A DNA stretch of 64,000 nucleotides from Rheum nobile (lineage: Eukaryota; Streptophyta; Magnoliopsida; Caryophyllales; Polygonaceae): the NCBI GenBank assembly GCA_027886185.1, contig WOAB01000893.1, forward strand, positions 310,001 through 374,000, in the 5' to 3' direction. Each line of letters opens with the position of its first letter. Positions within the stretch are counted from its first letter, which is position 1. Position numbers and translations under genes: made by a program. Below are positions 10,699-21,501 of this stretch, in pieces. The notes beneath the pieces are model-generated. The model worked only from the letters and a program-made list of their open reading frames with translations, did not search any database and was not told where the DNA came from.

Positions 10699-11687
10699 TG
10701 TTATGCCCTCGGATCTATGGAGCCTCAGTGCAAGGATTTGCCCCCTTTGATGTAGAAATCGGATGATCTCCAACCAAGCAAGAACAAGGCACCCTCGGCA
10801 AAGTGTTAACACAAAGATGGATGGCGGTCGTTGTTGATGATGAAAGGTGAAGGATAAGCACTTTCTTAAGCCTAGATACAACACACTAGACAAGGAAAGC
10901 GACCTTGAGAAATGGAGATGTGACTCACTCGGATCTCTCAAAGGAAATGAACTCGATTTGACTCACGAGTTTGAATGAACAAAGGAACTTTGAAAACTGA
11001 AAAAATATGCAATCTTGATTCAATTCTGACGTGAGGTAACTCCTCCAAAGTGTTTGCCCTAGTATAGGCTACAATCGGTTACCAAAACCAAATAAAAGAA
11101 AATACTAAAAATTGCCACTAAGTTAAAACGTGCCCACTAGCTTAACACAATTAGTAGGCATTTTAGGGAATTAAAAATAATTACTAAAAATGTCTAAAAT
11201 CCACAAGAAATAAACCGGATTTAACTCGGCCTTCACTTGAGCCTCCTTTGAAGGTCAAACCGAAGAGTGGCCGGCGTCGAGAAACCCAGAGGTGGCTTCA
11301 AGGCACAAGACCAGGCACGACTCGAATTGGCTCGGCACTCCTTGGGTCATTAAGCCTCTCTTGAGCTGGTGGTGCAGTAGACGAGCTCGGGCTCGGGTGA
11401 TGGTGCCAGGTGTGAGATCGTGCCTATGCTCCTCTTCACGTGCGGCCGCAATCCTAGGGCTTGCCCTGGGGATCGGAAATTGTGGAAATGGCTCGGCACT
11501 AGGGACCCCACTGGTCTTGGGTGATGCCATGGGTGCTGTAGGGGTCTTGGTGTCCGAGGGAAGTGGTGGTTTGCCGGAAGAAGTCTCCATGTGGCCCGGC
11601 GCGGAATTAGGGTTTGCCTCGGCCTTTGGTGACATTGGTTCCTCTCGAGGGGTGGGCACTTCATTGGCCATATGCATAGTCATATCA
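10699..11687 (-). repeat. 5' LTR of gypsy 1, 989 bp
   Basis: Same length as the LTR at 4323-5311, with the same TGATATGAC start and CATAACA end. Its right edge at 11687 cuts into a copia RNase H fragment, marking the insertion site. It also carries the pol-tail reading frame (11255-11687). Confidence 0.9.
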
Positions 11688-11806
11688 AGTATGTTCCCTT
11701 TTTCAACATGATCACGCAAGAAATGATGCCTAATATCAATATGCTTGGTCCTAGTGTGATGCACATAATTCTTGGAGATGTTGATTGCACTAGTGTTATC
11801 ACAAAG
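11688..11806 (-). pseudogene. Copia RNase H fragment, C-terminal part
   Basis: Minus strand codes for the end of a Sirevirus RNase H ([26 protein letters not shown]), very close to the same segment of element H (43660-43760). It is cut on the left by gypsy 1 and on the right by Sirevirus B. It continues at 18617-18745. Confidence 0.85.
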
Positions 11807-12720
11807 TGTTGAATTCCTTAGGTTTTGATAGTGACAAACATTCAACTAATCTGGGTACTAAGTGTTTCAGGAACAAAGACAGTTGTCTCAGGGAACCTTC
11901 GTAGCAAATGATTGAAGAGGGAACAAAACTCTGTTCTTGTGCTTTGTTACCTCTGAAGGAACAACAGTGACAAACAAGATCGAAGCTGCGAATGGAATGA
12001 AGAAATCCAGCGTGTTATTTATGGAAACAAATCAAGGAGCACACGCGGTCAAGGATTGAAGAAATCGGCTGGAAAGATCTAGCCGTTGGAGGAGATATGG
12101 AGAGAGAAGCTCGATTCCTTATCTTAGGGATTCTTTCCTTAGATATGCGGATTGGAGAGAGAAGAATCTTATCACATCCGTTTATATTAATTTAAGGGAA
12201 TCCTTTCCTTTTATTAATATATACGGCTAGGGATATTATTCCTCCAGAAAAACATATCTTCGTGTTACCATATTTGAATAAATCTTATCTTGTTACATTT
12301 AGGGTTTGTCGAGTTGTATTTAATAGAGATGTGGATTCATTTCTATGTGACGACGACGACGGAAAATAGAGAGAACGAAAAGAAGAGAGAAAAGGAAGTG
12401 AGGTGTGTGTAAGTCTTTGATGGTTGAGTTTGATTCATCGTTGTAGAAGAGGTTTCGAGTCTAGCTAGTTGTTTAGATGTCGAAGTCCAGGATACAAGTG
12501 TAATCAAGCAAGAAATCAATAAGACAAGTACACGCTTCAAAATCCTCTCAAGCGAAAGCTTGAAGGTAGTGGTTTTTCCTTGAGAAGCTAGTTTTGCTAA
12601 TCAGGGTTTCCACTATATATCGTGAGTTCGTCTGTTATCTTTCTTGCTATTTTTAATCCGCTGCAACTTCTGTGGGAACAGAGCTTTTGTTCCCTCAGAC
12701 GTAACTCTAACGATCCAACA
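11807..12720 (+). repeat. 5' LTR of Sirevirus B (914 bp)
   Basis: Starts TGTTGAATTCC, ends GATCCAACA, flanked by CAAAG. A possible TATA-like element, TATTTAAT, is near 12316. Confidence 0.92.
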
Positions 12721-12722
12721 AT

Positions 12723-12734
12723 TGGTATCAGAGC
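12723..12734 (+). promoter_or_regulatory. Primer-binding site of Sirevirus B
   Basis: TGGTATCAGAGC, two bases after the LTR, complementary to the 3' end of plant initiator-Met tRNA. Confidence 0.9.
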
Positions 12735-12780
12735 ATGGTGCTCTAGATTGTTTGTTTTAGTTACAGATTCTGCAGGAAAG

Positions 12781-14610
12781 ATGTCGTCAGGAAATGCCTT
12801 GGATAGAGACTCTCAAGAAGGTGATGTAGATGTGGCTCTCATCACTCAAGCCATGAAGAATATATGGTCTCGAAGCAAAGGCACTAAAGGTTCGGTCATG
12901 GTTCACAATGACATGAATAAAGTTGTCTGCTCTCACTGCTATGACAACGGACACTTCGCAAAAAGGTGTCTCAACAAAGCGGCAGGTTCTTCTCAGGTCT
13001 TGAACGAGGAACAAATGAGGATTGCGAAGTGGGGTGACTGCAGCTCAGATGATGAAGCATCTCCTCTCTCAAATGATATCTGCTTGATGAGCTCAAAAGG
13101 TCACAACGTATCAGAAGGTGGTTCTCATAAATCCGAGGAGGAAGCAAGGAAAGGCTCTTGGCACCTTGACAATGCATGTTCAAGTCACATGACAGGGAAC
13201 ATTGAATGGTTCACTTCTCTTCAGCCAGCCTCAGGGGCATCGATAACTTTTGGAAACAAGAGTAAGGGTGAGGTTTGTGGTATCGGTATGGTAAGACTCT
13301 CTAAACACATCACTGTGAATAATGTGAATCTAGTAAATAATCTCAAGTTTGATCTGTTTAGTGTGGCTCAACTATGTCAAAACAGAAAAAATAGGGTAGT
13401 CTTTACCACTGATGATTGTCATGTTGAGTGTCTAAGTACAGGGAAAATCTTACTCAAAGGGATCTGCGACAACAATGTCTATAAGGTCGACCCTACTTTC
13501 ATCCCTGACAAGGACCTATGTCTGTCGTCTATTGCTGAGATGACAGACTTGTGGCATAAACGCTTTGGACATGCTAGCCTTCAACTCCTATCCAAACTTC
13601 ATAGACAAGAGTTGGTGAATGACCTTCCCAAGGTTGAAGCAATGAGAAGTGACGTGTGTGACGCATGCATTAAAGGAAAACAAGTAAGGTCTTCCTTCAA
13701 GTCAAAAAGGGATATAAGTACAACACGTCCTCTGGAATTAGTCCACATGGATCTTTGTGGGCCTATGCGCACGAAGAGCCGTGGGGGAAATGCATATGTC
13801 TTTGTTATTGTTGATGACTATTCCAGGTACACATGGACTCTATTTATCTCCACAAAGGATGAAGTGTTCGCGGAGTTTGAGTCCTGGCATAAGGCAGCCG
13901 AAAGGAGCACTGGACATTCCTTGGGGTCTATTCGCACTGATCATGGAACTGAATTCGAGAACTCTCAGTTCCTATCCCTCTGTAGGAACAGAGGTATCAA
14001 CCATAACTTCTCTGCTCCCAGGACCCCACAGCAAAACGGTGTTGTTGAAAGAAAGAACAGAACTCTGGAAGACATGACGCGTACTCTTCTCATCTCAAGT
14101 GGTCTTCCAAGGAGTTTCTGGGCCGAAGCCTTAAATGCTGTGTGCTACGTTCTGAACAGAGCAACCATCCGTCCTCTTCTGAACAAAACTGCCTATGAGC
14201 TTCTGAAAGGAAGGAAACCTAATGTGTCTCATTTGCGCACATTTGGTTGCAAGTGCTTCGTCCACAACAATGGGAAAGATTCTCTTGGGAAGTTTGATCC
14301 CAGAAGTGATGAAGGAACTTTTGTAGGATATTCACAGCAAAGCAAGGCCTACAAAGTTTTCAACAAGAGAACCAGAAAGGTAGAGGAAAGCGTTCATGTT
14401 GTATTTGATGAAACTGTTATGGCTGGTAACAATGTGCAGGAACTATCTGGCAACATCAAGCTTTCCGAAGATGATTTCTTTCAGCTTGTAGATAGCAATG
14501 TCAGCGGTGGGACCTCTGAAGATCAAGAAACTCAAAATGATCCCTCTACACCAAGAACTCCCAATTCCGCCAACTCAGGGGGCAATGAAGAAAATGCTTA
14601 CCCCCCTTGA
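12781..14610 (+). pseudogene. Sirevirus B mini-gag, protease and integrase
   Basis: Starts MSSGNALDRD only 46 bases after the primer site. The gag part is tiny: a few N-terminal residues pass straight into the pre-knuckle region (ITQAMKNIW) and one CCHC knuckle (CSHCYDNGHFAKRC). The large helical gag core seen in D, E and H is missing. Next come protease (LDNACSSHMTG, with DNA where related copies have DSA or DSG), the HHCC domain (GHASLQ...CDACIKGKQ), and the integrase core with MDLCGPM, RTDHGTEF and the Glu in NGVVERKNR. The frame breaks in a C run at 14602-14607, which has one more C than B'. The same gag layout is present in B'. Confidence 0.85.
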
Positions 14611-16447
14611 TGTATCTCAGGCACCTCAGGGGGAACAAAGCCCAAGTCACGGAACAACGGAGCCCTCTGAGGACTGCCCTTCTGCTGAAGGAACGGGGGA
14701 TGTCAATCCTAACGCTAATGGCACAGGAGGTGAAGGCTCAAGTGCTGGGAACGCTGATTCAGAGGAATTCTACATCAACAATCTCCAAGTTCCCAACTAC
14801 CAGCAAAAGTGGGCTCATCCAGTCAAGCTAATCGTCATTGACTATAGAAAGGCAGCACCTCAGAGCACTCGTTCCTCCCTACAAAATTTATGTGCTTTCA
14901 ATGCTTTTCTCTCTTTGCAAGAACCCAAAACTATAGGAGAAGCATTGAAGGATCCTGACTGGATAAACGCCATGCAAGAGGAACTTGACCAGTTCGAAAG
15001 AAATAAGGTTTGGCGGTTAGTTCCTCGTCCAAGGAACAGAACAGTGATTGGAACCAAGTGGGTGTTTAGAAACAAGTTGGATGATCAAGGTCTGGTCACA
15101 AGGAACAAAGCTAGGCTGGTGGTGAAAGGTTACAACCAGCAGGAAGGCATCAACTATGATGAGACCTTTGCTCCTGTTGCCAGGTTAGAAGCAATAAGAC
15201 TCCTAATTGCGTATTCTTCTTTCCATGGGTTCAAGCTGCAACAGATGGATGTCAAGACTGCCTTCTTGAATGGAGTTCTTAAGGAGGAAGTCTACGTGGA
15301 GCAAACACCCGGCTTTGAGGACACCACTCAACCTGACCATGTCTGCATTTTAGACAAAGCTCTGTATGGTCTCAAGCAAGCCCCGAGGGCCTGGTATGAA
15401 AGGCTCTCACAGTTCCTTCTGACACACGGATACGTTCGAGGAAAGGTCGATAAGACTCTGTTCCTTCTGAAGGAAGGGAAGCATATTCTGGTGGTCCAAG
15501 TCTATGTGAATGATATCATCTTTGGATCCACTGATGATAAACTGGTTCAGAAATTCTCCAAGCTGATGGCCAGTGAATTCGAGATGAGCATGGTTGGAGA
15601 ACTCAAGTTCTTCCTAGGTCTGCAAGTCTCTCAGGGAGATGAGGGAACCAAAGTGCACCAACAGAAGTATCTCAGGGAGTGCGTCAAAAAGTTTGGTATG
15701 AATGATGCGAAACCCTTCACCACTCCCATATCTCCAAACAATCCAATGGGTAAAGAAGAACATGAGCAAGGAATTGATCCATCTCTCTACCGAGGAATAA
15801 TAGGTTCGCTTCTATATCTCACTGCCAGTAGGCCTGATATTATGTATAGTGTATGTCTTTGTGCTCGTTTTCAGGCCGATCCCAAAGAGACACATCTCAA
15901 AGCAGTAAAGAGGATCCTGAGATATTTGAAAGGAACAGATGATCTTTGTCTGTGGTATCCAAGGGGAGGAAGCCTTGATCTTTTCGGATACACAGATGAT
16001 GACTTCGCAGGGAACAAAGTGGACAGAAAATCTACCTCTGGAATGGCTCAGTTCCTTGGGCCATGTTTGGTTTCCTAGGGGTCAAAGAAGCAGAACTCTG
16101 TGACTCTCTCCACTGCAGAAGCTGAATACATAGCCGCTGCTGCTTGTTGCACTCAACTCCTATGGCTCAAACAATAACTCAGCGACTACGGTATTCTTCT
16201 TAACTCCATTCCCATTCTCTATGACAATACAAGTGCCATAAATATCTCCAAGAATCCGGTGCAACACTCACGTACCAAGCACATTGAGATAAGACATCAC
16301 TTCTTACGGGAATGTGTGGAGAAAGGGTTGGTGACAATGGATTTCTGTGGAACTAAGGATCAAATCGCCGACATCTTCACCAAGGCACTAAACAGGGAAC
16401 CATTCGAACCGTTCCGTATGGAACTAGGTATGATCTCTCTAAACTGA
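14611..16447 (+). pseudogene. Sirevirus B reverse transcriptase and RNase H
   Basis: Copia RT follows the acidic linker: [18 protein letters not shown], the [10 protein letters not shown] and [10 protein letters not shown] motifs, then the active-site motif reads YVND instead of the usual YVDD (B', H and E all have YVDD). RNase H follows ([17 protein letters not shown]). Stops at 16076-16078 (Trp codon in B') and 16175-16177 (Gln codon in B') cut it. The C-terminal segment 16259-16447 (NREPFEPFRMELGMISLN) is intact. Confidence 0.85.
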
Positions 16448-17689
16448 CTGTCCACATGTTATGTTCCCTCGATGATTGGCTAAATTACATGGTAAAGTGT
16501 GAAAGGTGAATCATCATGTCTTGGTCTGCATTACTTCTCTTGATCATTAGTTGATTGACTTGCTTAGACTCATGTTAATACTTCACTTATGTGCACATTT
16601 CATGCATGCTCTCTATGCTATCTTGCTAATACATGAGTTAGATTTCCTTCGGCCCAAAAGAGTCAACTTGATGCATTGATCCCTCATTATAAGCCCAAAT
16701 GATTGTTGACTCTACATCTTACCTTAGCCATCATGTTTGATGCTCCCTATGAGCCCCTCTAATCATTCACATCTCGGAGTCTCTCATTCATGATTACACA
16801 TTATTGAAAAATTCTCATATATGTTTTGTGTGATGCTCTTTGTACCCTCTCTGGTAACACTACCCCCGCATCACACTCTTCTACTTTTTCGGAAAGTCGA
16901 GATTACGAATTATCGCCACTGTGGTATGTGGATAGGGTTCGACTGGTATGTGTGTGATGCTGGCTTACAACTGCCTAAGGAAGGTTCGTGCTCGAAAGAT
17001 AATGTTACGTGTGAGAGGTAGTGGGCTCTGAATGAATCCCTGGTGAAAGAAGGCAAGCTGAAGTTTGTGATGTTCAAAAAAAAAATATGATCATCACAAG
17101 ACACACAAAGAAGGGAAAAGACGACACTACAGATTCACTCCTCTACAAGTTGAGGCTATGGTGGTTGCTGACGCCAATGAGGAGCAACATCTCTGAGTGG
17201 GAACAAAAGATGAATTCCATTGCTAATCATACTTCTGCTCTAGCTGCTGGCCCCAGTGGTTCTTAATTCGTACTTCTCTGGCTAATCCATACCTCTTTTG
17301 TTCCCTAGCACATCTACTCCCTCTTTTCGTACTTCCTTGTCTCTGATTCTTGTGTTTGCATTGACTGGCATGTTGATCATGAATGTTATCCTTGCACATC
17401 GTGTTGTCGTCTTAACATGTTGTCTGTGTTCGTGTGTTTCAATATACTGCGATTGAGAATGATGTTCTTCTGGCTGTTATCTTTCATCTCTAAACTCTTC
17501 ACTGTGTTTTTGATGATGCCAAAAGGGGGGAAATGACAGGTAGCTTTGGTTGAGGGGGAACAGCATATGGTTTCATATGTTGCTGTGTTGAGGGGGAACT
17601 ATTATGGTCTTGTGTGGAGAACCTTTCCCCATACAACTGTCTTTATCTCGTATGTATATGCTTTATTGTCAAGGATGTTTGTCACCATC
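16448..17689 (+). other. 3' internal region of Sirevirus B with envelope-like ORF remnant
   Basis: No long ORF remains. Around 17180-17265 a short frame ends SEWEQKMNSIANHTS...GPSGS, which looks like the helical C-terminus of a Sirevirus envelope-like protein. The 'gatgccaaaagggggg' block is at about 17513. Otherwise T-rich and non-coding. Confidence 0.5.
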
Positions 17690-17703
17690 AAAAAGGGGGA
17701 ATT
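17690..17703 (+). promoter_or_regulatory. Polypurine tract of Sirevirus B
   Basis: AAAAAGGGGGAATT directly before the TGTTGA of the 3' LTR. Confidence 0.85.
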
Positions 17704-18616
17704 TGTTGATTTCCTTAGGTTTTGATAGTGACAAACATTCAACTAATCTGGGTACTAAGTGTTTCAGGAACAAAGACAGTTGTCTCAGGGAACCTTCGCA
17801 GCAAAGGATTAAAGAGGGAACAAAACTCTGTTCTTGTGCTTTGTTACCTCTGAAGGAACAACAGTGACGAACAAGATCGAAGATGCGAATGGAATGAAGA
17901 AATCCAGCGTGTTATTTATGGAAACAAATCAAGGCGCACACGCGGTCAAGGATTGAAGAAATCGGCTGGAAGGATCTAGCCGTTGGAGGAGATATGGAGA
18001 GAGAAGCTCGATTCCTTATCTTAGGGATTTTTTCCTTAGATACGCGGATTGGAGAGAGAAGAATCTTATCACATCCGTTTATATTAATTTAAGGGAATCC
18101 TTTCCTTTTATTAATATATACGGCTAGGGATATTATTCCTCCAGAAAACATATCTTCGTGTTACCATATTTGAATAAATCTTATCTTGTTACATTTAGGG
18201 TTTGCCGAGTTGTATTTAATAGAGATGTGGATTCATTTCTATGTGACGACGATGACGGAAAATAGAGAGAACGAAAAAAAGAGAGAAAAGGAAGTGAGGT
18301 GTGTGTAAGTCTTTGAGGGTTGAGTTTGATTCATCGTTGTAGAAGAGGTTTCGAGTCTAGCTGGTTGTTTAGATGTCGAAGTCCAGGATACAAGTGTAAT
18401 CAAGCAAGAAATCAATAAGACAAGTACACGCTTCAAAATCCTCTTAAGCGAAAGCTTGAAGGTAGTGGTTTTTCCTTGAGAAGCTAGTTTTGCTAATCAG
18501 GGTTTCCACTATATATCATGAGTTCGTCTGTTATCTTTCTTGCTGTTTTTAATCCTCTGCAACTTCTGTGGGAACAAAGCTTTTGTTCCCTCAGACGTAA
18601 CTCTAACGATCCAACA
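17704..18616 (+). repeat. 3' LTR of Sirevirus B (913 bp)
   Basis: TGTTGATTTCC...GATCCAACA, followed by the CAAAG duplication. Confidence 0.92.
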
Positions 18617-18745
18617 CAAAGAATCTTTAGAGGACCAAAGGACATACCAAAGTCTGCAAGTTGTTGTTTGAGCCAGAGGAGTTGGGAACAGCAGACAGCA
18701 ACAACAATGTACTCAGCTTCAGTGGTTGATAGAGCCACGGACAAA
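18617..18745 (-). pseudogene. Copia RNase H fragment, N-terminal side
   Basis: Minus strand reads LSVALSTTEAEYI and CCSQLLWLKQQLADFG, directly upstream in the protein of the 11688-11806 fragment. The two halves become contiguous if B and one CAAAG are removed. It ends abruptly near 18745; the continuation is unrelated. Confidence 0.85.
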
Positions 18746-18977
18746 AAAGTAAGATCAAAATGGTATGCTGCCAATTAAGAGCTAAATGTTACTTCTAGAC
18801 TTCTAGTTTTGTTGAATACGTTTATACGCCATTCATAAATAGCGGTACAATATGCTCAATATGTGATGAAACCTTTATTTATTTCGGTATGAACTAACAG
18901 TTCCATAAAACATTATATTTTTCGTTGTATAGTAGCTTAGGATACGAATAATTTGGGTAAGTTGTGCAAAGAGCTTC
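18746..18977. other. Unassigned AT-rich sequence
   Basis: No coding or repeat signal that I recognise. The GCTTC target duplication of the solo LTR lies at 18973-18977. Confidence 0.4.
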
Positions 18978-19815
18978 TGTAGGATCGTACGTGTTAGAAA
19001 TCAAAGGAAACTGAGAGTTCAGTTCCTTAGCAGCGGAATATGTAAATAACACAGAATCAAGACTAATTCCTTAGAGTGAGAACCTTTGATAACCAACTAG
19101 TTATCCAGGATAAAACTCACTACCTCTCTTTCAAGAGGATTTGAAAGTCTACTTCTTTTATTAATGCTTCGATTACAATCAACTAGGATAGAACATACAG
19201 ATTAAAGACTTAAGACACACTTAAGACTCTCTACCTAGTTCGACCAAATCAAGCACACAACAAGCAAGTGACTTACACAGTTCTTCTTCAAAGAACAAGC
19301 TCTGTTTTCTCCTTCGTAAGCAATGAGTGAAAATCCGTAAGTGTGAGAGAGTTTTGATTACTCTATTTATACAACTCAACCATGTAGAAACAAAATCTAC
19401 AGCTGGTTGATTTACACAAATAAAATATTCAAAAAGTAATCGGAAAGATAACATTTGTTACCAAATATAATCTTCCACGATTTTACACCTTTTGTTTCCA
19501 TAAAAGATATACATAGAATCTCCTAAAATAATATGGAAACAAGATAATCTTTATCTTCTCTCTCTAAGTAAAGATCTACCCTAAACGGATCGCCGCCGCT
19601 CTTCATATCTTGTTTCAATCTTTCGCGGCGGCGTCGTTCTTCAGTTCCTGTGCCAGTTCCCAAATCTGGCGTTTTGGTCTCTGTCTTGTATATCCAATTC
19701 CTAAGTTCCCTGTTTATCAACACATATGGAAATATTAATAGCAAAGTGTTTGTCATCGTCAAAACTAGGAAAACTGAGGAAGGGAACCGGACTTCCCAAA
19801 AGTTCACTTCCTAAC
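18978..19815 (-). mobile_element. Solo Sirevirus LTR (838 bp) with TSD GCTTC
   Basis: On the minus strand it starts TGTTAGGAAGTG (like the LTR of H, TGTTAGGAAATG) and ends GATCCTACA (H ends AATCCTACA). The 5-bp duplication GCTTC is at 18973-18977 and 19816-19820. No internal sequence remains, as expected after LTR-LTR recombination. It is shorter than the 1134-bp H LTR and diverged, so a related subfamily. Confidence 0.88.
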
Positions 19816-19820
19816 AGCTT

Positions 19821-20063
19821 CGTTACAAACTGACCATGCAAAAACCTTCCCTCTCGGAGTAGCTCTAGAAGACCAAATCTTACCCTACATAATCTCAATC
19901 ATGGACAACTAGAAGCACTGAATCATTAGGGTTGAGATCCGGTAAGGATGGAAGGGAGAAGAAGAATGAGGATGCATGAGAGCTGTCGGATGGGAAGCAA
20001 ACGGAGTGCCCATATCGCTTTTAAACAATTCGGCACGGTCGAGTTATTCGCAAAAAGACGGAT
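19821..20063. other. Unassigned sequence
   Basis: No feature recognised. This is the DNA into which the solo LTR inserted. Confidence 0.4.
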
Positions 20064-20540
20064 TCACGTGCACGCGCAGTGTAGATTTGTGTCCATGTCA
20101 AATATACTGTTGTGTGCATGACAAATACACTACAGTTTGCACGTGAAATTCATTTTTGTGTGCATGCATAAAACACATGCATTCATATGGAATGAACAAA
20201 ACGTGTGCACATGAAAACACAACCGTGTACATGTGAAGTATACTACCGTGTGCATGCGAAGTATATTACCGTGTGCATGTGAAATGCACTACGTGCTATG
20301 TGTGCATGTGAAACAAGCATGTGTGCATGTGAAACAACGTAGGTGTGCATGTGTGCACATAAAAATTACATATGTGTGCATGCGAAAATGACTCAAAGTG
20401 CGTACTAAATAACATGTGTGCATAAGTATGAAAACCAACGAAAATAACATACGTGTGCATACGCAAATGACCTGTGTATGCACATGAAAACAACGTGTGT
20501 GTGCATACGGACTGAAATGCGTGTGCACGCAGGACGCGTT
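20064..20540. repeat. Degenerate minisatellite, unit about 22-23 bp (GTGTGCATGTGAAA...)
   Basis: About 18 head-to-tail units begin with GTGTGCATG or a close variant followed by (T/C)GAAA and a variable 6-10 bp tail; the cleanest units near 20225-20290 are about 23 bp, with longer ones up to about 45 bp. The core alternates purine and pyrimidine. Open frames on the minus strand here, rich in Cys and His, are a by-product of the repeat. Confidence 0.85.
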
Positions 20541-21049
20541 TTTTTCGCGAAAAATTCGGCTATGTGGAATTGTATCCGAATTCTTTCCTAGGCTGATCTG
20601 AGCGCTCTTTTTCTTAATCCGACGGTCTTGGAGCGTCCACACTCCTCCCCTAAACCCCATCCTCACCTTTATCTTTTCCCGAATCATTATATATAAAATC
20701 ATATTCTTATCTTATGAAGAGACAAAGAGTTGAGAACTTTAAATGACGACTTTAAGATCATAAAATGTCATTATTTACCAGCTACTGAGACTTGGCCCTT
20801 GGGCGTAATCCCATTGTAACTGGAAGGATAATAATCTTGCATGTTAGAAGAGTCCAAATTAACTTCATTTTTTGGGAAAAAAATAAGGGAAAAGCCCTAA
20901 ACTAAAAAAGTGTCCCCAACTGATGGAGATTGGAAAAATCGAAAGGAAAAAAATTATAAAAGTTTAATGGAGATTGGAGAAGGTCGGAATGATGAGAAAA
21001 TTTGGAAATGAAAATTTTATACCGGATTCTAATCATGCAATATGGATTC
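20541..21049. other. Unassigned AT-rich sequence
   Basis: No coding signal; some A runs. Its left edge has 'cgcgaaaaattcggc', loosely similar to the sequence left of the minisatellite near 20030. Confidence 0.35.
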
Positions 21050-21501
21050 TCTATAACAAATAGTACAGCCAATATTGTGGCACCAATAATACTAAGTTAG
21101 TGTCCCCTATTTAACTACTTTTGTAATCAAAGTAGAGTTTTGGAAAAAAAATAAACCCATAACACTTCCTCTTTTTTCTTTATTCCTTGTTACTAAGACA
21201 ATGGTAAAAGGAATGATTTTTGAATTATTCACTTCATTGATTTCTTGGGTTATTAAGATCTTTTATAGAGAAGCTATAATATTAGGATATTATAATCTGA
21301 TGACAAGTGTCATAAGATTCTTTAATGAATGGTACAAGGATAATTCCAGAATAAGGTGGGCCACAATGTTGTGGTCGTGTGCTCCACTATCCCCCTCGAA
21401 ACAAGCTCGCATAGGCTGAATTTGGGTCGATTTTGTAAAAAGTGAGAATTTCATAATGGCTTGGTGAGTAAGTCATCAGTCTGATCTTGTGAGGAGATGA
21501 A
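21050..21501 (-). mobile_element. Copia 3' end remnant: RNase H tail, polypurine tract, LTR
   Basis: Minus strand 21454-21501 reads FISSQDQTDDLLTKPL, the C-terminal RNase H signature of Ale/Retrofit-type copia elements. A purine tract (CGAGGGGGAT, 21387-21400) follows and then a likely LTR starting TGGAGCACACG at 21386, with a TATA-like CTATAAAAG on that strand near 21260. The far LTR edge (given as 21050) is uncertain. Confidence 0.55.

Larger units (their letters stand above)
3297..11687 (-). mobile_element. Gypsy 1 (Ty3/gypsy, chromovirus-like), tandem arrangement sharing an LTR
   Basis: Read on the minus strand: 5' LTR (10699-11687), primer site, about 1 kb leader, gag, protease, pre-RT, RNase H, integrase, polypurine tract, LTR (4323-5311), then a second primer site and leader (3297-4322) leading to a second gag start that is cut by Sirevirus A. 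The middle LTR therefore serves as 3' LTR of one unit and 5' LTR of the next. Both LTRs are 989 bp and differ at only about 2 percent of positions by eye. Reading frames are broken and the RT core is missing, so it is dead. The integrase C-terminus resembles CRM-type chromoviruses, but lineage is not settled. Confidence 0.85.
11807..18616 (+). mobile_element. Sirevirus B, full length with TSD CAAAG
   Basis: Two LTRs (914 and 913 bp), primer site, a shortened gag, protease, integrase, RT, RNase H, polypurine tract. The 5-bp duplication CAAAG is at 11802-11806 and 18617-18621. The LTRs differ at a few percent of sites in the part I compared. It carries a frameshift, in-frame stops and a changed RT active site, so it is not autonomous. 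It belongs with B' (28930-33503). Confidence 0.95.

Noticed and set aside
12343..12540. 65-residue frame MKRVLVLLISC with signal-peptide look
   Set aside because: It recurs at 18239, 32770 and 2934 because it is inside the related LTRs, antisense to transcription; no conservation beyond that of the LTR.
20289..20702. Cys/His-rich 137-residue frame on the minus strand
   Set aside because: It is a translation of the minisatellite units; the Cys/His pattern follows the repeat period and has no start context or homologue I recognise.
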